Shown here: positions 1 to 15,100 of the stretch, one piece after another
How the letters are laid out: every line of letters begins with the position of its first letter
Position numbering within the stretch: position 1 is the first letter of the stretch
Assembly (NCBI GenBank): GCA_963921195.1
Contig: OY992537.1
Span: 50,926,313 to 50,990,312, forward strand
Source: Pegoplata infirma
Taxonomy: Eukaryota > Arthropoda > Insecta > Diptera > Anthomyiidae
Length of the DNA stretch: 64,000 bases
Reading direction: 5' to 3'
Position numbers and translations under genes: made by a program
The notes under the pieces: generated by a model
Database searches by the model: none
Told to the model about the DNA's origin: nothing
The model's input: the letters and a program-made list of their open reading frames with translations, nothing else

Positions 1-119
1 TTAATAGGAAAACCAATCATTTCTGAAACTAATTCCCAATGGCGAGTCTTCATGCCAGGGTTACCCAAGGTACTTATAATAGACATATGTTCACGGAAGG
101 CCTCAATTTGATCTTTGAT
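1..119 (-). CDS. Dynein heavy chain exon G (runs off the window)
   Basis: Acceptor TATAG at 124-120, then IKDQIEAFREHM and NPGMKTRHWE up to the window edge. The NPG...RHW motif marks the start of the dynein linker (DHC_N2). Phase 0 joins exon F directly. The rest of the motor lies beyond position 1. Confidence 0.88.
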   Translation of the reverse strand, partial: MKDQIEAFREHMSIISTLGNPGMKTRHWELVSEMIGFPI

Positions 120-3100
120 CTATAAAAGAAAACAAATTATTTTAGCAAATTTTCAAGAGTTCTTAATCAATTATAACACTACTAAACATCGAAAATTCGA
201 CTGGGACGCGACCTTATAAACTTGATTACAATAGTTCTGTTGGTCACAAATCCGGTCTTTCCATCACATTTGGTTTTTGAGGAAATTGAGGTCAAAATTC
301 AAAAAAATCGCTTTTTTGCACATTTTTTGGAAAATCATTGTAGACGAACCCGATGTGATGGCGACTTCAAAATAAGTCGACGGTAAAGCCTAAACATTGC
401 TCTTAAAGATGCAGAACTCATTTGGTCAGTCGCCTTAACCCTTTGGGCACCAATTGTCTTTAAATGATGTCTTATCAAAAACAAGTAGAAAAGTTAAATT
501 TGAACAATGCCCTTTTTAAGTGATAGTAAATTTTCTAACGTGAAAAAAAATAACAGCTTTGATTAGAAATATTTTATATAAAAATATTTTTGAGTAACAA
601 AAATACGTTGTAAAATATTTTTGTGACTTACCAATGTTGTTAAAACAGGTTTAATGGGTTTTCAACACGTGAATTTAAGGTGATGCTAATCTGAAATTCA
701 CGGTTTTGCTAATAACTTTTGAACCACTGGACCGATTTCGCTGAAATTCAATACGAACTAGGCCAGAGCAACGACAAATATATATTCCAAGCTTCATCAT
801 CCTCAGAATGGCCTTTCGAAAGTTATAGTGTTTTGTTATTTCGTAAATTCACGAAAAACCCTTGCCGAAATTCAGTCTTTTGCTCATAACTTTTGAACCA
901 CTGGACCGATTTCGCTGGATTGCAATACCAACCTGACCAGGTAAATGCCCAATATATATGCCAAACTTCAGGAGCATCCGTAAAGTCTTTCAAAAGTTAG
1001 CGTGTTTTCAACAGACAGACGGACAGACGGACGGACGGACGTACATCGCTATATCGTTTTAAAATCGGTCGAGGATCATGAATATATATACTTTATGGGG
1101 TCCTAGACCAATATTTCGAGGTGTTACAAACGGAATGACAAACTTATATATACCCTCTATCGCTAGAGTGGAGGGTATAAAAAACGTTTTTAAGGAAAAA
1201 ATCCTTATTAAAAGACATTCGGTACTCCAACGGTTAAAGCGACTGATCAACTGAGTTATACATAGTAAAGAGCAATGTTTGAGCTTTTCCCTTGACTCCT
1301 TTTTAGTCGTCAGTACATCGGGTTCATCCGCTATGAGTCGTCAAATATGTCGAAAAACTCGACTATTTCTCAATAACCTGATGTTATGGAAAAGTTTGGA
1401 GACCGGATTTGTGACCAAAAGAATAATTGTAATCATGTGTATAAGATGGTGTTCCATTCGCAAAATTTTTTTTTTATATGATTTGTAGCGGAAAAATCGT
1501 TTTTTGAGAATAAGACATCATTAAAAGACAATTTTTGACCTAAGAGTTAAGGCGACGCACAAAATCAGTTCAGCATCCTTAAGAGCAATGTTAAAGCTTT
1601 ACCCTAGACTTATTTTTAAGTCGCTATCACGTAGGGTTCATCCGCTATGAGTTGTCAAAAATGCAAAAAACGGAGATTTTCTCAAAAACCTGATGTGATG
1701 AAAAAGTTTAGAGACCAGATTTGTGACCACTATAGGTTAGGTTAGGTTGTAAGTGGCTGCTGACGTTTTACGTCAACACACGTAGACTCTGAGGTCCATT
1801 GTGATACCACGGGATCGTAATAGGTTTCCCTACTAGTCCCTGTCGTTAAACCAGTTTGAGCTTCTTATGAAACTCCTTAGATGTTGAATTTTGACATCCG
1901 ACAAATCAGAAAGATCGTACAGCTCCCTAGATCCCAGTGAAGCAAGTCGCTGACCAGAAAGTGCCGGGCAATGGCAAATAAAGTGTTCGATAGTTTCCAA
2001 CTCCTCTTCATCCATGCAACTTCGGCAAAAGTCATTCGACGGCACATTTAACCGCTCTGCGTGCTTCCCTATAAGACAGTGTCCGGTAATTATAGAAACC
2101 ACCGTCGAAATCTCTCCTCTTGGAAGCGATATCAGCTCACTTGTGCGCCCCTGATTAAGAGAAGGCCAAATCAGTCGTGTTGTCTCACACGTCCATCCAT
2201 TTGCCCATCTTTGATTAGTCTCCGTCGCAGAACAAAGCCGTAGGTTTTGCTTGCAAGTTTCTAGAGGCATACCAACACATTCCAATTCTGTTGGAACCTG
2301 TAAGGTAGTTCCTAGCCTTGCAAGCTCATCGGCTTTGCAATTCCCTGGAATGTCTCTGTGCCCTGGGACCCATATGAGTCGTATGTTAAACTGCTTGGCC
2401 ATCTCATTTAAAGACGTGCGGCAGTTAAGGGCAGATCTTGTTTTCAGAAACATTGAATCCAGGGACTTGACCGCGGCTTGACTGTCAGTATAGATGTTGA
2501 CTGCGGTTGTAGACAAGACATTGCAGCTCAACCAGTCAGCCACTTCCTTTATTGCCAGCATCTCTGCCTGGTAAACACTGCAATGATCTGGCAATCTACG
2601 AGCCAGGCTCAATCCAAGCTCTTCCGAATAGACCCCAAAGCCCACTTGTTCGTGCAGCCTCGATCCATCTGTGTAAAAATTTATGGTAGCTCCACTTCCC
2701 GGAGTATCCCCCATCCAAGACTCCCTGGATGGTATCATAGTGGTAAAGTGGCGCTCAAAGAGGCTCAAAGAGGGAGCACAATCCACATTTTGTGGTATTG
2801 TTATCTTTTTCAAGATGCACATTGACGCCATTCTCTGTACCTTCGTGATAAAGACACAGTTCGCTTTTGTTTCTAAAGCAGGCCACCAGACAATGATTCC
2901 ATACAGCAAAATTGGACGCACCACTGCTGTATAGATCCAATGAACGACTTGAGGGCTAAAACCCCATCGTTTTCCAATGGCCCTTTTACAGGAATACAAA
3001 GCAATCGTTGCTTTTCTCACCCGTTCCTCAATATTACGCCTGAAATTCAGCTTCCTATCTAGAAATACTCCAAGATACTTGGCTCCATCTGAGAAGGTGA

Positions 3101-6100
3101 TTTCAGTACCGTCCAGAGAAATAGGATCGAAAGCAGGAATCTTATTTTTCCTTGTAAATAAAACAAGCTCTGTTTTACTAGGATTAACTCCTAGACCACA
3201 GTCTCTTGCCCATTTAGACAGATCGTTCAGAGAACCCTGAAGAATGTCCCGCAATGTTGGCAGATGCTTCCCCTTTACCGCTATCGCGACATCGTCAGCA
3301 TATGCGACAACATGACAACCACGTGCTTCTAGAGATAGCAGCATTGAATTCAGTGCCAGGTTCCAAAGAAGCGGCGAAAGAACACCTCCTTGTTGTGTGC
3401 CCCTATTGACAAATCGAGATATGACGGACGCTCCCAATTCAGACGTTATACGTCTACTGGCAAGTAGGCTTTCCACCATTAAAACGATTTCACGCTTTAC
3501 TCCCAGACCAGACAATGCCAATATTATCGATTCTGGGATGACTATAACAATTGCAATTAACTGTGTAATGTCGCGTCCCAGTCGCATCAAGTTTTTTTTT
3601 CAAAATGTTCAGTAGTGTAATATTCCCTAAACTTACATCTTTTATTAATATCATTGTCGTCGGATGATCACCCATTTGTTTTTCTAATTTTTGTATAATA
3701 CGATAAATTGTTGCCACATCATTATCAATTTCATCCGGATCAAAACTTCCGACTTGTGCATTCATCCATAAATCATATTTATCCATAAATTCCTGACCCG
3801 CATCATATAAACTTTTATAGGGTTTTAACTGATCATGAGCCTTCTTTCTAATCATGTATTGTGAGAGTTCCCAACCATAAGAAGTTTCTTCTTCATTAAT
3901 ACGATCTATAGTATCCATAGCAGTAACCAAACGATTATCGAGTATTTGGGCCTTACGTTTATATTTTGACAGCTGCTTAATATCACCCCACTCATCATAG
4001 GTTTGTACTTGATCCGCATATGTTTGTAATTCACGTCGAAAAGCCTCTATACGTTTTTTTAATAACTCCTGATACTCGATAGTTTTATCGGCTATAATAA
4101 CTCTATGTTCTTCAAATATAGAGGGTAATTTCAAATACCATTGAAATGTATTACTATTGTTTTTTATTTGTAATGGAGAATAAAGTGTATGATCCATTAA
4201 CCATAATATATGACCCATATTAACACGTAATCTCAGTTCCATTTCTGGTACTATATTCTCTTCGGTATTGATAACGTAAGCTTTCAGACTCATTAACTCT
4301 GCCGTATCTTTGGGTATAGTTAAAGCTTTTTTAGCTATAGCTTCATACTCCTTACCCAATTTAGAAATTTTATTCTGCTGATCATTAACCATGCGCGATA
4401 GTAATTGTTCTTGCATATAACGTCCAAAGGTTTCCAAATTTGTTATAAATTTCTCACGATGAAATTCATATAGACCCATACGTATAACACCCCAAACATC
4501 ACGTGCAATTTGATCTTCTTTATCACGATATTGATGGACCATATCACAAAATGATTCAAATGCAGGATCGCCATACATAAATTTTGATATTTTTTCAGAG
4601 TCCTTACCATTCATTAAATCTATATATTTATCAAAATCTTGTAGTCTCAACTCGGGTCCAATACGTTGTTCTTCCAGTAGCATACAAATACGATTTCGTG
4701 TATCGACTATAATTGATTCGGGTATAGCTGGTGTTAGGCATACTTTTTCCGATATACGCAGATCTGTGTAAAGTTTACTTTCAATTCTTGGTAATTTTTT
4801 TATAGCCAAAACTATAGCATCTATAATGCGAGTCATTTCACTTTGAATTTTTGAAAAACTTGGATTGAATACAATCAGATCTTCATCTTCCAACATTAGG
4901 GAGATTTTAAAACCGGGATTACATTTCTGTTGAAATAAAAAACAAAAATTAAATTTTCAAAAATATGGATATTAAATTTTTTAATATGAATCAAAAATTA
5001 TGCTGAAACAACAAAATTCGATTGTAGCAACAGACTTTTTTGTGTCTCAACAAATATTCCTTCTTCACAATTAGGTTACGTTCATAGGTTGTAAGTGCTT
5101 ACGTTTTAAGTCAACACACATAGACTCTGAGGTCCGTTTTGATACCACGGGACTGTAATAGATTCCCCTATTACATTGTCTGGTCTGGAAGTAAAGCGTG
5201 TGATAATTTTAATGGTGGAAAACCTACTTGCCAATTGACGTATAATGTCTGAATTGGGATCGTCTGTCATATCCCGATTTGTCAATGGGGGCCCACCACA
5301 GAAAGGTGTTCTTTCGCCGCTTCTTTGGAACCTGGCACTGAATTCAATGCACATGGTTGTCATGTCGCATATAATGACGACGTCGCGATAGCGGTAAAAG
5401 GAAAGCATCTGCCAACATTGAGGGACATTCTTCAGGGTTGTCTAAAAGACCTGCCTGAATGGGCAAGAGGGAGTTAATCCAAGTAAAACAGGTCTTGTTT
5501 TCTGGACGGCACTGAAATCACCTTCTGAGATGGAGCCAAGTATCTTGGATTATTTCTAGATAAGAAGTTGAATTTCAGGCGTAATATTGAGGAACGGGTG
5601 AGAAAAGCAATGATTGCTTGATATTCCTGTAAGAGGGCCATTGGAAAAAGAGAGGGCTTTAGCCCTAAAGTCGTTCATTGGATTTATACAGCGGTGGTGC
5701 GTCCAATTCTGCTGTAAGTAATCATTGTCTGGTGGCCTGATTTAGAGACAAAAGGGAACTCTGTCTTCATCACGAAGGTACTGAGAATGACGTCGATGTG
5801 CATCACTGGTGCTCTTCGTACTACACCTACGGCTGCATTAGAAATCCTCCTTCACCTAATACCATTGGACATATTGGGTAGGCAGTATTCGGCTACGTCG
5901 GCACTTCGACTTAATAGCACACTGCAACGGAGGAGCAGCGATTGTGGCCATAGCGCAATCTTGAAGAAGATAACTATACCACAAAATGTGTACTGTGTTC
6001 CCTCTATGAGCCTTTTTGAGCTCCATTTTACCACTATGATACCATTCAAGGAGTCTTGGATGAGTCGAATGCCGGGTAGTGGAGTCTCCATTAATTGTTA

Positions 6101-9100
6101 CACGGACAAGTGGGCTTTGGAGTCTCTCGGAGGAGGCTCGAAGGTTGACAGATCATTGCAGTGTTTACCAGGCAGAGATGCTGGCAATAAAGGAAGTGGC
6201 TGACTGGCTGCCATGTATTGTCTATAACTACAGTCAACATCTATTCTGACAGTCAAGCAACGGTCAAGTCCCTGATGTCAATGTTTCTCAAAACAAGATC
6301 TAACCTTATCTCCCGCACGCCTTTAAATGAGATGTTTAAGCAGTTTGATATACGACTCATATGGGTCGCAGGGCAGAGAGACATTCCAGGGAAGTGCAAA
6401 GCCGATGAGGTTTTAACAGAATTGGAATGTATTGGTATGCCTCTAGAAACTTGCAAGCAATACCTACGGCTTTGTTCCGCGACGGAGACTAATCAAAGAT
6501 AGGCAAATGTATGGACATGTGAGACAACACGACAGATTTGGCTTTCTCTTAATCAGAAGCGCACAAGTGAGCAAATATCGCATCCAAGAGGAGAGATTTC
6601 GACGGTGGTTGCTATAATTAGCGGAAACTGCCTTATAGGGAAGCACGCAGAGGGGTTAAATGCCGTCAAATGACTTTTGTCGGAGTTGCACGAATGAAGA
6701 GGTGTTGGAAACTAACAATTCATCTGCTATTGCCCGGCACTTTCTGGTCAGAGACTTGCTTTAATGGGATCTAGGGAGCTGCACGATCTTTCTGATTAGT
6801 CGGAGGCCAAAGTTCAATATCTAAAGAGTTTCATAAAAAGCTTAAATTTGTTTAACGACAGGGACTAGTAGGATCCCGTGGTATCACAATGGACCTCAGA
6901 TTTTACGTGCGTTGACGTAAAACATCAGCAGTAACCTAAAAAATATTCCCCTACTAGTCCCTGCCGTTAAAGCAATTTGAGCTCCTTATGAAACTCCTAA
7001 GATATTAAATTTTGACATTCGACAAATCAGAAAGATCGTGCCGCTCCCTAGATCGTAGTGAAGCAAGCCTCTTACCAGAAAGTGCCGGGCAATGGCATAT
7101 AAAGTGTTCGATAGTTACCAACTCCTCCTTATCCATACAACTCCGGAAAAGGTAGACCACATCCCAGATGCGCAGCCTGGATGCTGTTTCCACAGAAGTC
7201 GTTCCAAGAGTCACATTTGGGAATTAAATGCAGGTCATTCCTTTTCCGCTCTTAAGAATTTTGCTTATTAAAAAGCTTTATTAAAAAGCTTTCTGCCGGA
7301 ATCTCTGCTTGCTTGCAACTCATTTCACCACCAAGGTGGCCCCTTTTTGCCCCTAGCCTTTGCAGAAGGACATGAAAGATCCAGCGACCTATTACATAAA
7401 TTTGTTATATGGTCAACCAGACAGTCAATATTCGCCAAACTATGCGGGTCAGACAAGGGTACCTCATTCAAAAGTCTACCTATGTTTTATCTAGTTTGTT
7501 CTCTTCAGATTTCTAGAGACAGCATCAACCGGGCCATGATCCCTGAGTAAATGCGATGTAACGATAATCTGAGAAAGTATGATTCTCTAAAATTTTTCTC
7601 GCATAAGGATAACACGCAAAGGCGAGCCAAAACGACTTTCCAATAAGCTATTTTCACCAAGATGCAGGCTCTTAATAAGCCCCAACTATCAATTTAAGCC
7701 CTGGGGTCTTCCGCAAACAATACCATCCCGCACCCAGGACTCTGGTGTAAAAAGTAAGTCAACCGCTCTTGTTGTCAGGCGCAGCAAGAGTGGAGCTGAG
7801 ACAGCCTTAAAGTGATGGAGGATTATTTGTAGGAACCGCAACATTTTGACTTTCCCCCCACCATCCTTTACACCACCGTGGTATTGGCTTCGTCCTCAAT
7901 GTAATCATTGAGGTCGCATTCGTCCCCAGATTTGGTTTTGAATAAGCCAGCTTTGTGTACCAGCTGCTCTGAATAGGAGGCAATAAAACTCTTTGCATTC
8001 TTCAATGCATGGGCTTCGACCCAAATGCCACCCACTGTGACATTAGCTTTGTCCTCCCTGTTATATCAGACGTCGCATTCGTTACAAGATTCAGTTTCGA
8101 AAATTCCAGATGCATCTCACATCAACCTAGAATCGGTCGTCTTCGGCATTTCCCTCCCCAGCAGACCTTTACTGGCTTTTTTGCGTCCAAATTCGGCAAA
8201 TTGTAGACATTGACTCTTATATGAAAAAATCCAAATCCAAATAAGTCTTGGCTAAAAGCGGAAGTGGTTCTACATTAGCCAAGATCACTGCTTGACGAAA
8301 AAGCCCCCGCCATCTTACTCAATCTGGAAATCATGTTTGTTCACAACCTCCAGTTTGGCTCCAGGCCACACCTTTCACACTTGGCTAATGGCAACCATAA
8401 ACATGGCTGTTGATCTTTCGTTCCCAAATGCAACGACCTTTACTCGCCCTTGATACCAACTTGCGTTGACAGTAACAGGGAGGAAATCAGGCATACTCTT
8501 AAGGAGCCTAAAGCAAATTTCATTTAATTTAGTTTCCACTAAACTCCACTTGTCCCTTGGGATACTATAATCCCTATTCCCCCCATTGATGACAGCCATA
8601 ACGAGGTCACCTTTCATAACCTCACTAAAAGACTGCGTCCAGACGTTGCGGGTCACCTTAGACTTCCTAGTTGAAGGTTTCTCAACCGCAACCTTTTACC
8701 AGACTTCGATGACGAGGCCGAAATTATAGAAATTTTAGTCGGTCAAGACCGACAATATGATACCCTACACCAATGCTTTCCGGAAAATGGGTTCCAAGTC
8801 CAAACATGGACGGATTGGATATCTCCTCCGGTAGATCTTCAATTAGTGTTGAAAACACACACAAACCAAATTTGAGTGAAATTGGCTTATTTTTGTACGA
8901 TTTTACTGAATATCGGGCGAAATTTTTATATGGGAACTAAGTCCAAATATGGTCTAATTATATAAAGATTTGATAAGGCTACCAAAGTACATGTTCAACA
9001 CCTACGAAGACAATTTTAATCAAATATCATCGCTAAATAGATTCAAAAAGTGATTCTAAGTCGATTGGTATATTTAAAAGTGGATCTACGACCAATATTT

Positions 9101-12100
9101 CGGGTAGTTACAATTACCAGCACTAAGTCATTATACCCTGTTCTACAGAGTGGTGTACACGTCCACACTTGTCAACAGTTGAACGAAGAACTATAGATCA
9201 CAATAGAAAAGTTTGGATACCTCCAGTCGATGGCCAACAATTTCGGTTCATAAACATTTCATTTCATCTCACCAAAATCTTAAAAGTTTTCCCACTTACC
9301 CCATAATCACATATAAAATCGGCAAATGTATTTAAACTTCTTATGCACATATCTTCCAATTGTTGGGTCATCAGGGCCCCAACGCAATTATAAAAACGCT
9401 GTATTAATCTTAGCTTGCGTACATCCGGTAATAGATCCTTCAAACTGGCCTTCAATAAAATGCTATGAATTTCGCCATACCATTGATTTTCCAGTAGATT
9501 TTTTGTATTTTCAATATGTCTGCCCACAGTATACTATGACAAAATAAAAAAGTTTTGGTTAAAATATTTAAAAAAAAAGAGTTAAATAACAGTTGAGCGC
9601 TATCGATTCCTGTCAGAGGATCTGGTGGTCATAGTTACTAATACTCGGTAAGGTTATATACATTTTTTTTCGTAATTTATATTACCGCAAAATCAAACAA
9701 TTCAAAAGGTGTTCCGACTTTAGACAATTCTTTGACATCAATAAGCGTAAGTTCTTTATATTTAAGATTCCATAGTTCCAATATGCTGGCCACACTACGA
9801 TGTATACAAAATAAAGTCTTCTTAAGACGACAACGATTTTCATCGTAACTGAAAAGAAAAATGAGTAATAAATGTATGAGAACAGATTTGTTGAAATTAA
9901 GAAACTAAAAATAATGAAAATGGTCCTTCTAACCGTAACGAAAACTATTGGAATGATAGATTTACTTAATTTAATGTTTATTAATAAAGTTTTATGTAAA
10001 AATGGTCCTTCCCACCTTAATAAAAATAATCTTTCATTATACCCTGAAAGATTATTTTTAAACTTCCGTTTACTTTATTTCAAAAGCATCTTTATTTTAT
10101 ATGTTAAACTCTTAAATGTGGTAAATTTTAATTAAATAAATGTTCCCAACTTTAAATTACTTGCTTTACTACATACATATGTAATATGCATCTTAACCTC
10201 AGAAAATTACCCACAACCAACATCTAATTACTTGTCGAAAAAATAAAAAAATAAAAATCTAGTAGCTTAAAATCAGAATTTATATTTGAAACCATAAAAA
10301 CCTACACAAAGTTCGTATTCCTTTTAAATAAATTACACATGCTCGCATTTTGACTTGTCTTAACCAAAGTCTAACCAACCTTCAACAAACCTCTAAGCCA
10401 AGCCACCCACCTTTCATCATCGTCATCTTCCTCTTACAACAATCTTTAGTTAAATTTATTTTATACATTTTTTTTTCATTATTTTTACTTAAAAATTTGT
10501 TACGGTATGCAGAACTTTATGATGCTTTTAAAGAAGAAAAAAAGGACCTTTTTCCATATGAAGTAACAAATAAACCCATAAGGAAAGGTGGCAAAAAAAA
10601 ATACAAAAACAAAATATTTAAAATGGGAATGCATGAAGTAAATAAGTACAGTTATCAAAAAAAATCAGATTCTTCACTGATAGAAATTTGTACATGACAA
10701 TAATGAAAATCTACATTAATGTTATGAAAAATGACGTTAAAAAGGAACCTATGTAGGGTTGCATTGAATTAATGAAATAGGTATCATAAAATGTAATTGT
10801 AAGAACAAGTTTCATCAAATTAATGAAAATTGTTAATACAAAATATAAATTATATTTTATGAAAATTTTTCATTACTTTAATGAAAAAAGTATTTAATTC
10901 TTATGAAATACTTTCATTGAATAAATCCTACTTTTTATTTTTGAAATGAAATACTTTCATTGAATAAATGTTTCTTTTATTTTTAAAATGAAATATATGT
11001 ATGCAATTGTAAAAATCTTTTTTCAGAATTAAAAATAATAAAAAATGGTTTTCACTTAGTGTTCACGCACAAAGTTTTAATCCAACCTTAAATTGAATAT
11101 ATAATTAAAACCACGAACTAATATAAAAGAGCACGAATTTAGTAGATATAAAATTAATAATTTATTTTATAAAAAAGTCTGAAAAAATCACAAAATAACC
11201 AAGTTAACAAAACACTCTCACATGTTTTATATTTTATCTACAGATTTCACTCAGTTTCACTCAGTTTTCTCACATAAAATTTTATTTTATCTACAGATTT
11301 CACTCAGTTTTCTCACACAAAATTTTACTATAACATTTACTTTTAATACATAATTAAACCCACGAAATAATATAAAACAATGCGATTTAAATAAATACTT
11401 ATAATTAATCAACAATATTTCATCTTAAATTTCGTATAAAAATTCAAAAAAAAAAAATCACGCTCTGATCAGCTGTTTTTTGCGCGCGTAAACTAACAGA
11501 CTAAACAGACGCGACACGATAGGTGTTAAAAAACAGAAAATTTTGTAAACAAAACCTAATGAAATTTTTGAATGAAACTACGAAGTCTAATGAATCAAAA
11601 TTAATGAAAATCTTTCACAACATGTATGAAATTTCATGCAGCATATGAAGAAATTCGTTGTTGTAATGAAACAACGTTAATGAATTAGATTCATTAGTGA
11701 TATGAAGCGTTTTTCTATCAGTGTAGTAGATATAAAATTAATAATTTACTTTTAATTTCAAATTTCATAAAAAAGTCTGAAAAAATCACAAAATAACTAT
11801 GTTAACAGTTCATTCAGTTTTCTCACACAAAATTTTACTATAACATTTACTTTTAATACATAATTAAAACCACGAAATAATATAAAACAGTGCGAGTTTA
11901 ATAAATACTTATAATTAATCAACAATATTTAATTTTAAATATCGTATAAAAATTCTAAAAAAAAAATCACGCTCTGATCAGACTAACAGACTAAACAGAC
12001 GCGACACGACAGGTGTCCAAAAACAGCAAATTTTGTAACCAAAACTTAATGAAATTTTTTAATGAATCTACGAAATCTAATGAATCAAAATTAATGAAAA

Positions 12101-15100
12101 TCTTGCACAATATGTATGAAATTTCATTCAGCATATGAAGTATTTCATTGTTGTAATAAAACAACGTTAATGAATTCCATTCATTAGTGATATGAAGCGT
12201 TTTTCTATCAGTGTGAGACATTTTTTCTATGGAAAATAATTTAGTTTTGAAAATATTTTTCTAATAAAAAAATTCTCAATTCCTTATATAACTTTATTTG
12301 TTTCAGAATTCTCAGAATCTGAGACTTTTTCTACATGAAAAGTGTTTCAGAGTCTGAGACTTGTTTTATACGAAAAATCTCGCAGAATCTCAGACTTTTT
12401 TATACGAACACAGAAAGAATTGAAAACGAAAGTCAATCAACAAAAACGCGGATTCAATTAATTTTTTAATTGGAACTCCTCCGATAAAGAAAATTGTTAT
12501 ATTAATCATCAAATTGTAGGTGATTAATTGATTTTTATTCGAATTAATAATTTTTTCGATTTTGATTAAAAATTTTATTGATTTTTTATTTAAAATCAAT
12601 TAAAATAATTATTGATTTAACAAATGAATTTCACGCTTATGGAAAAATTATGAAGAAATTCATATTTTTTGCTTTCCAATATGTTGCCGACAATAAAAAA
12701 AGTAAAACCGTAGTAAAAAGTATATTTTTGAATTAATGTATTCAAATAAATTGAAGCGAAAAAAAATCTGGTATGTTGAAAATTTGTAATTTGATAGTTA
12801 AAGAAAATAACAAAAATGTTGATCAAATCAATAATTGACTCATTTAAATTTTGTTGATCAATAGATTTAATTGACATTTGTTAGCCAATAATTTTTTGTG
12901 TGAAAAATATCTTGGAATCTGCGATTTTTCTATACGAGAAATATCTCAGAATCTCAGACATTTCCTATACGTTAAATGTCTCAGAATCTCAGAATTTTTC
13001 TATGCTAAAAATATCTCAGAATCTGAGACTTTTTCTATACGAAAAATATTTCAGTATCTGAGATTTTTTCTATACGAAAAATGTTCTATACGAAGAATGT
13101 CTCAGAATCTGAGACTATTTCTATACAAAAAATGTCTCAGAATCTGGCACTTTTTCTATACAAAAAATGTCTCAGAATCTGAGACCTTTTTTATAGGAAA
13201 ACTATCTCACAATCAGTAACTTTTTCTATACGAAAAATATCTCAGAATCTGAGACTTTTTCTATATGGAAAATATCTCAGAGTCTGACCCCTTTTCTCTA
13301 CGAAAAATATCTCAGAATCTGAGACCTTTTCTATACGAAAAATATCTCAGAATCTGAGATGTTTTCTATACGAAAAATGTCTTAGAATCTGAGGCCATTT
13401 CTATACGAAAAATGTCTTAGAATTAGATATAGTTTCTGTACAAGAAATGTCTTTGAGCCTTTTTCTATAAAAAAACAAAAATGTCTCAGAATTTGAGACT
13501 TTTTCTTTATCAAAAATGACTCAGAATCTGAGTAGTTTTCAATACGAAAAATGTCTCACAATCTAAAACTTTTTCAATATGAAAAATGTCTCAGAATCTG
13601 AGACTTTTTCTGTATGCAAACTGCAAAAAAAAATGCATAATCTAAAACTTTTTTTATAAGAAAAATGCCTACACTCAACCAAAAATCATTGTATTCCCAA
13701 AGAAAATCGCTGTAAATTCAACAGAAATCATTGTTGATTTTGACCCTACAAATATTTATGTTGATTTCAATAAAAATTATTGTCAGTTTTTGTAAAAGTT
13801 GATCAACTCGTTTTTTTGTAAATCAACTCGTATTTTTTGTAAACTTAACTCATATTTTTGTTGATATAAGAAATTTTATTAATAAAAAAAAGCTTGTTGT
13901 TATTTGTTAATATTCTTTTATTAAGTAAAAATCACAATATTTTTTAGAATTATCACCGGCTTTTTAAGCTGCACGAGATTTTCACACACACACTTCGTTT
14001 ATTTATGTTATTATTAGAGTTTTTCACGGGAATTCCCGGGAATTCCCGTAAATTTTCAATCCCGAAATCCCGGGAAATAGAGCGGGAATTCCCGGGAATT
14101 TTAATTTCTTTGAAATTGTTGATTTTTCGACTTCTATTGAATATTTTGTATGTGATTTTTTTAGAGATTTTGTTAAAATTCTCGATAATTGATGGCAGAA
14201 ACGTACGCAGGGACCAGGAGGGCTTAAAAAGTATTCCAAGAGACCTCTTCTAACTAACAAATGTCATAAAATCTAATTTTAATTTTAAAAAGTGCTGTTC
14301 TACCACCAGTGCCAGGGCTGGCAAGTAAGACTCTGAATACCACTATTGTGTTTTACCAATTGTAAAAATGAACTTAATGATTAATTTTTATACCCTCCAC
14401 TTAGTGATAGAGGGTATAAATAAGTTTGTCATTCCGTTTGTAACTCATCGAAATATCGGTCTGGGACCCCATAAAGTATATATATTCATGATGCCCGATC
14501 GATTTTAAGACATTCTAGCGATGTCCGTCTGTCCGTCTATCCGTCTGTCTGTGGAAAATGCTGTCGCGGACAAAATATTGCACAGAGATAACTGAAACTT
14601 AACATGTTTATTGGAAATTCTCCCGAGAAGTTTGGTATTGCATTTGAGCGATATCGGTTCAGCGGTTCAAAAGTTATGAACGAAAATGTAAGCACACCTC
14701 AAAAATTGCAGTACATTCAACATAACCTAAAAATACAATATGCTTTAATTTGGCTTCTGGTTGACATATGTGAACATAATTGAACACCAAATGATATTTA
14801 AACAAGTACGAACATATTTTTTGACAAAAAAAAGAAAAAAATCGCGGATTTTTTTTTACCAAAATTTTTTTTCGCGGAAATTTTTTTTTTCAAATGTAAT
14901 TTCCTTTTAAATAAAGTTTTTTGCAATAATCTTTTTGAAATTGTGGAGGGTATCACTACATTCGGCAAGGCCGAATTTATCTTTTTTACTTGTTATTATT
15001 AAAACAGATAAAGCGATGTGAAAGAACATATTCCCTTAAAATACTTTTTAAAAGACTTCGACATATTTGGGTCGTTTTTTTTTTGTAAAAACTATGTAAC

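Noticed and set aside
3490..3636. Continuation of dynein exon F reading frame beyond 3637
   Set aside because: A consensus donor GTAAGTTT sits at 3636 and the next exon joins in phase; the extension has no dynein similarity and enters the LINE.
5073..6956. Twin-priming inversion of a single LINE
   Set aside because: The 3' UTR is present in both orientations and a 12-bp duplication brackets the inner copy, so nested insertion fits better.
10350..10697. 115-codon plus-strand frame
   Set aside because: Low-complexity Lys/Leu/Phe composition, inside the dynein intron, with no family motif.
12878..13219. 113-codon open frame
   Set aside because: It lies wholly in the 35-bp minisatellite; the repeating peptide pattern follows the unit length.
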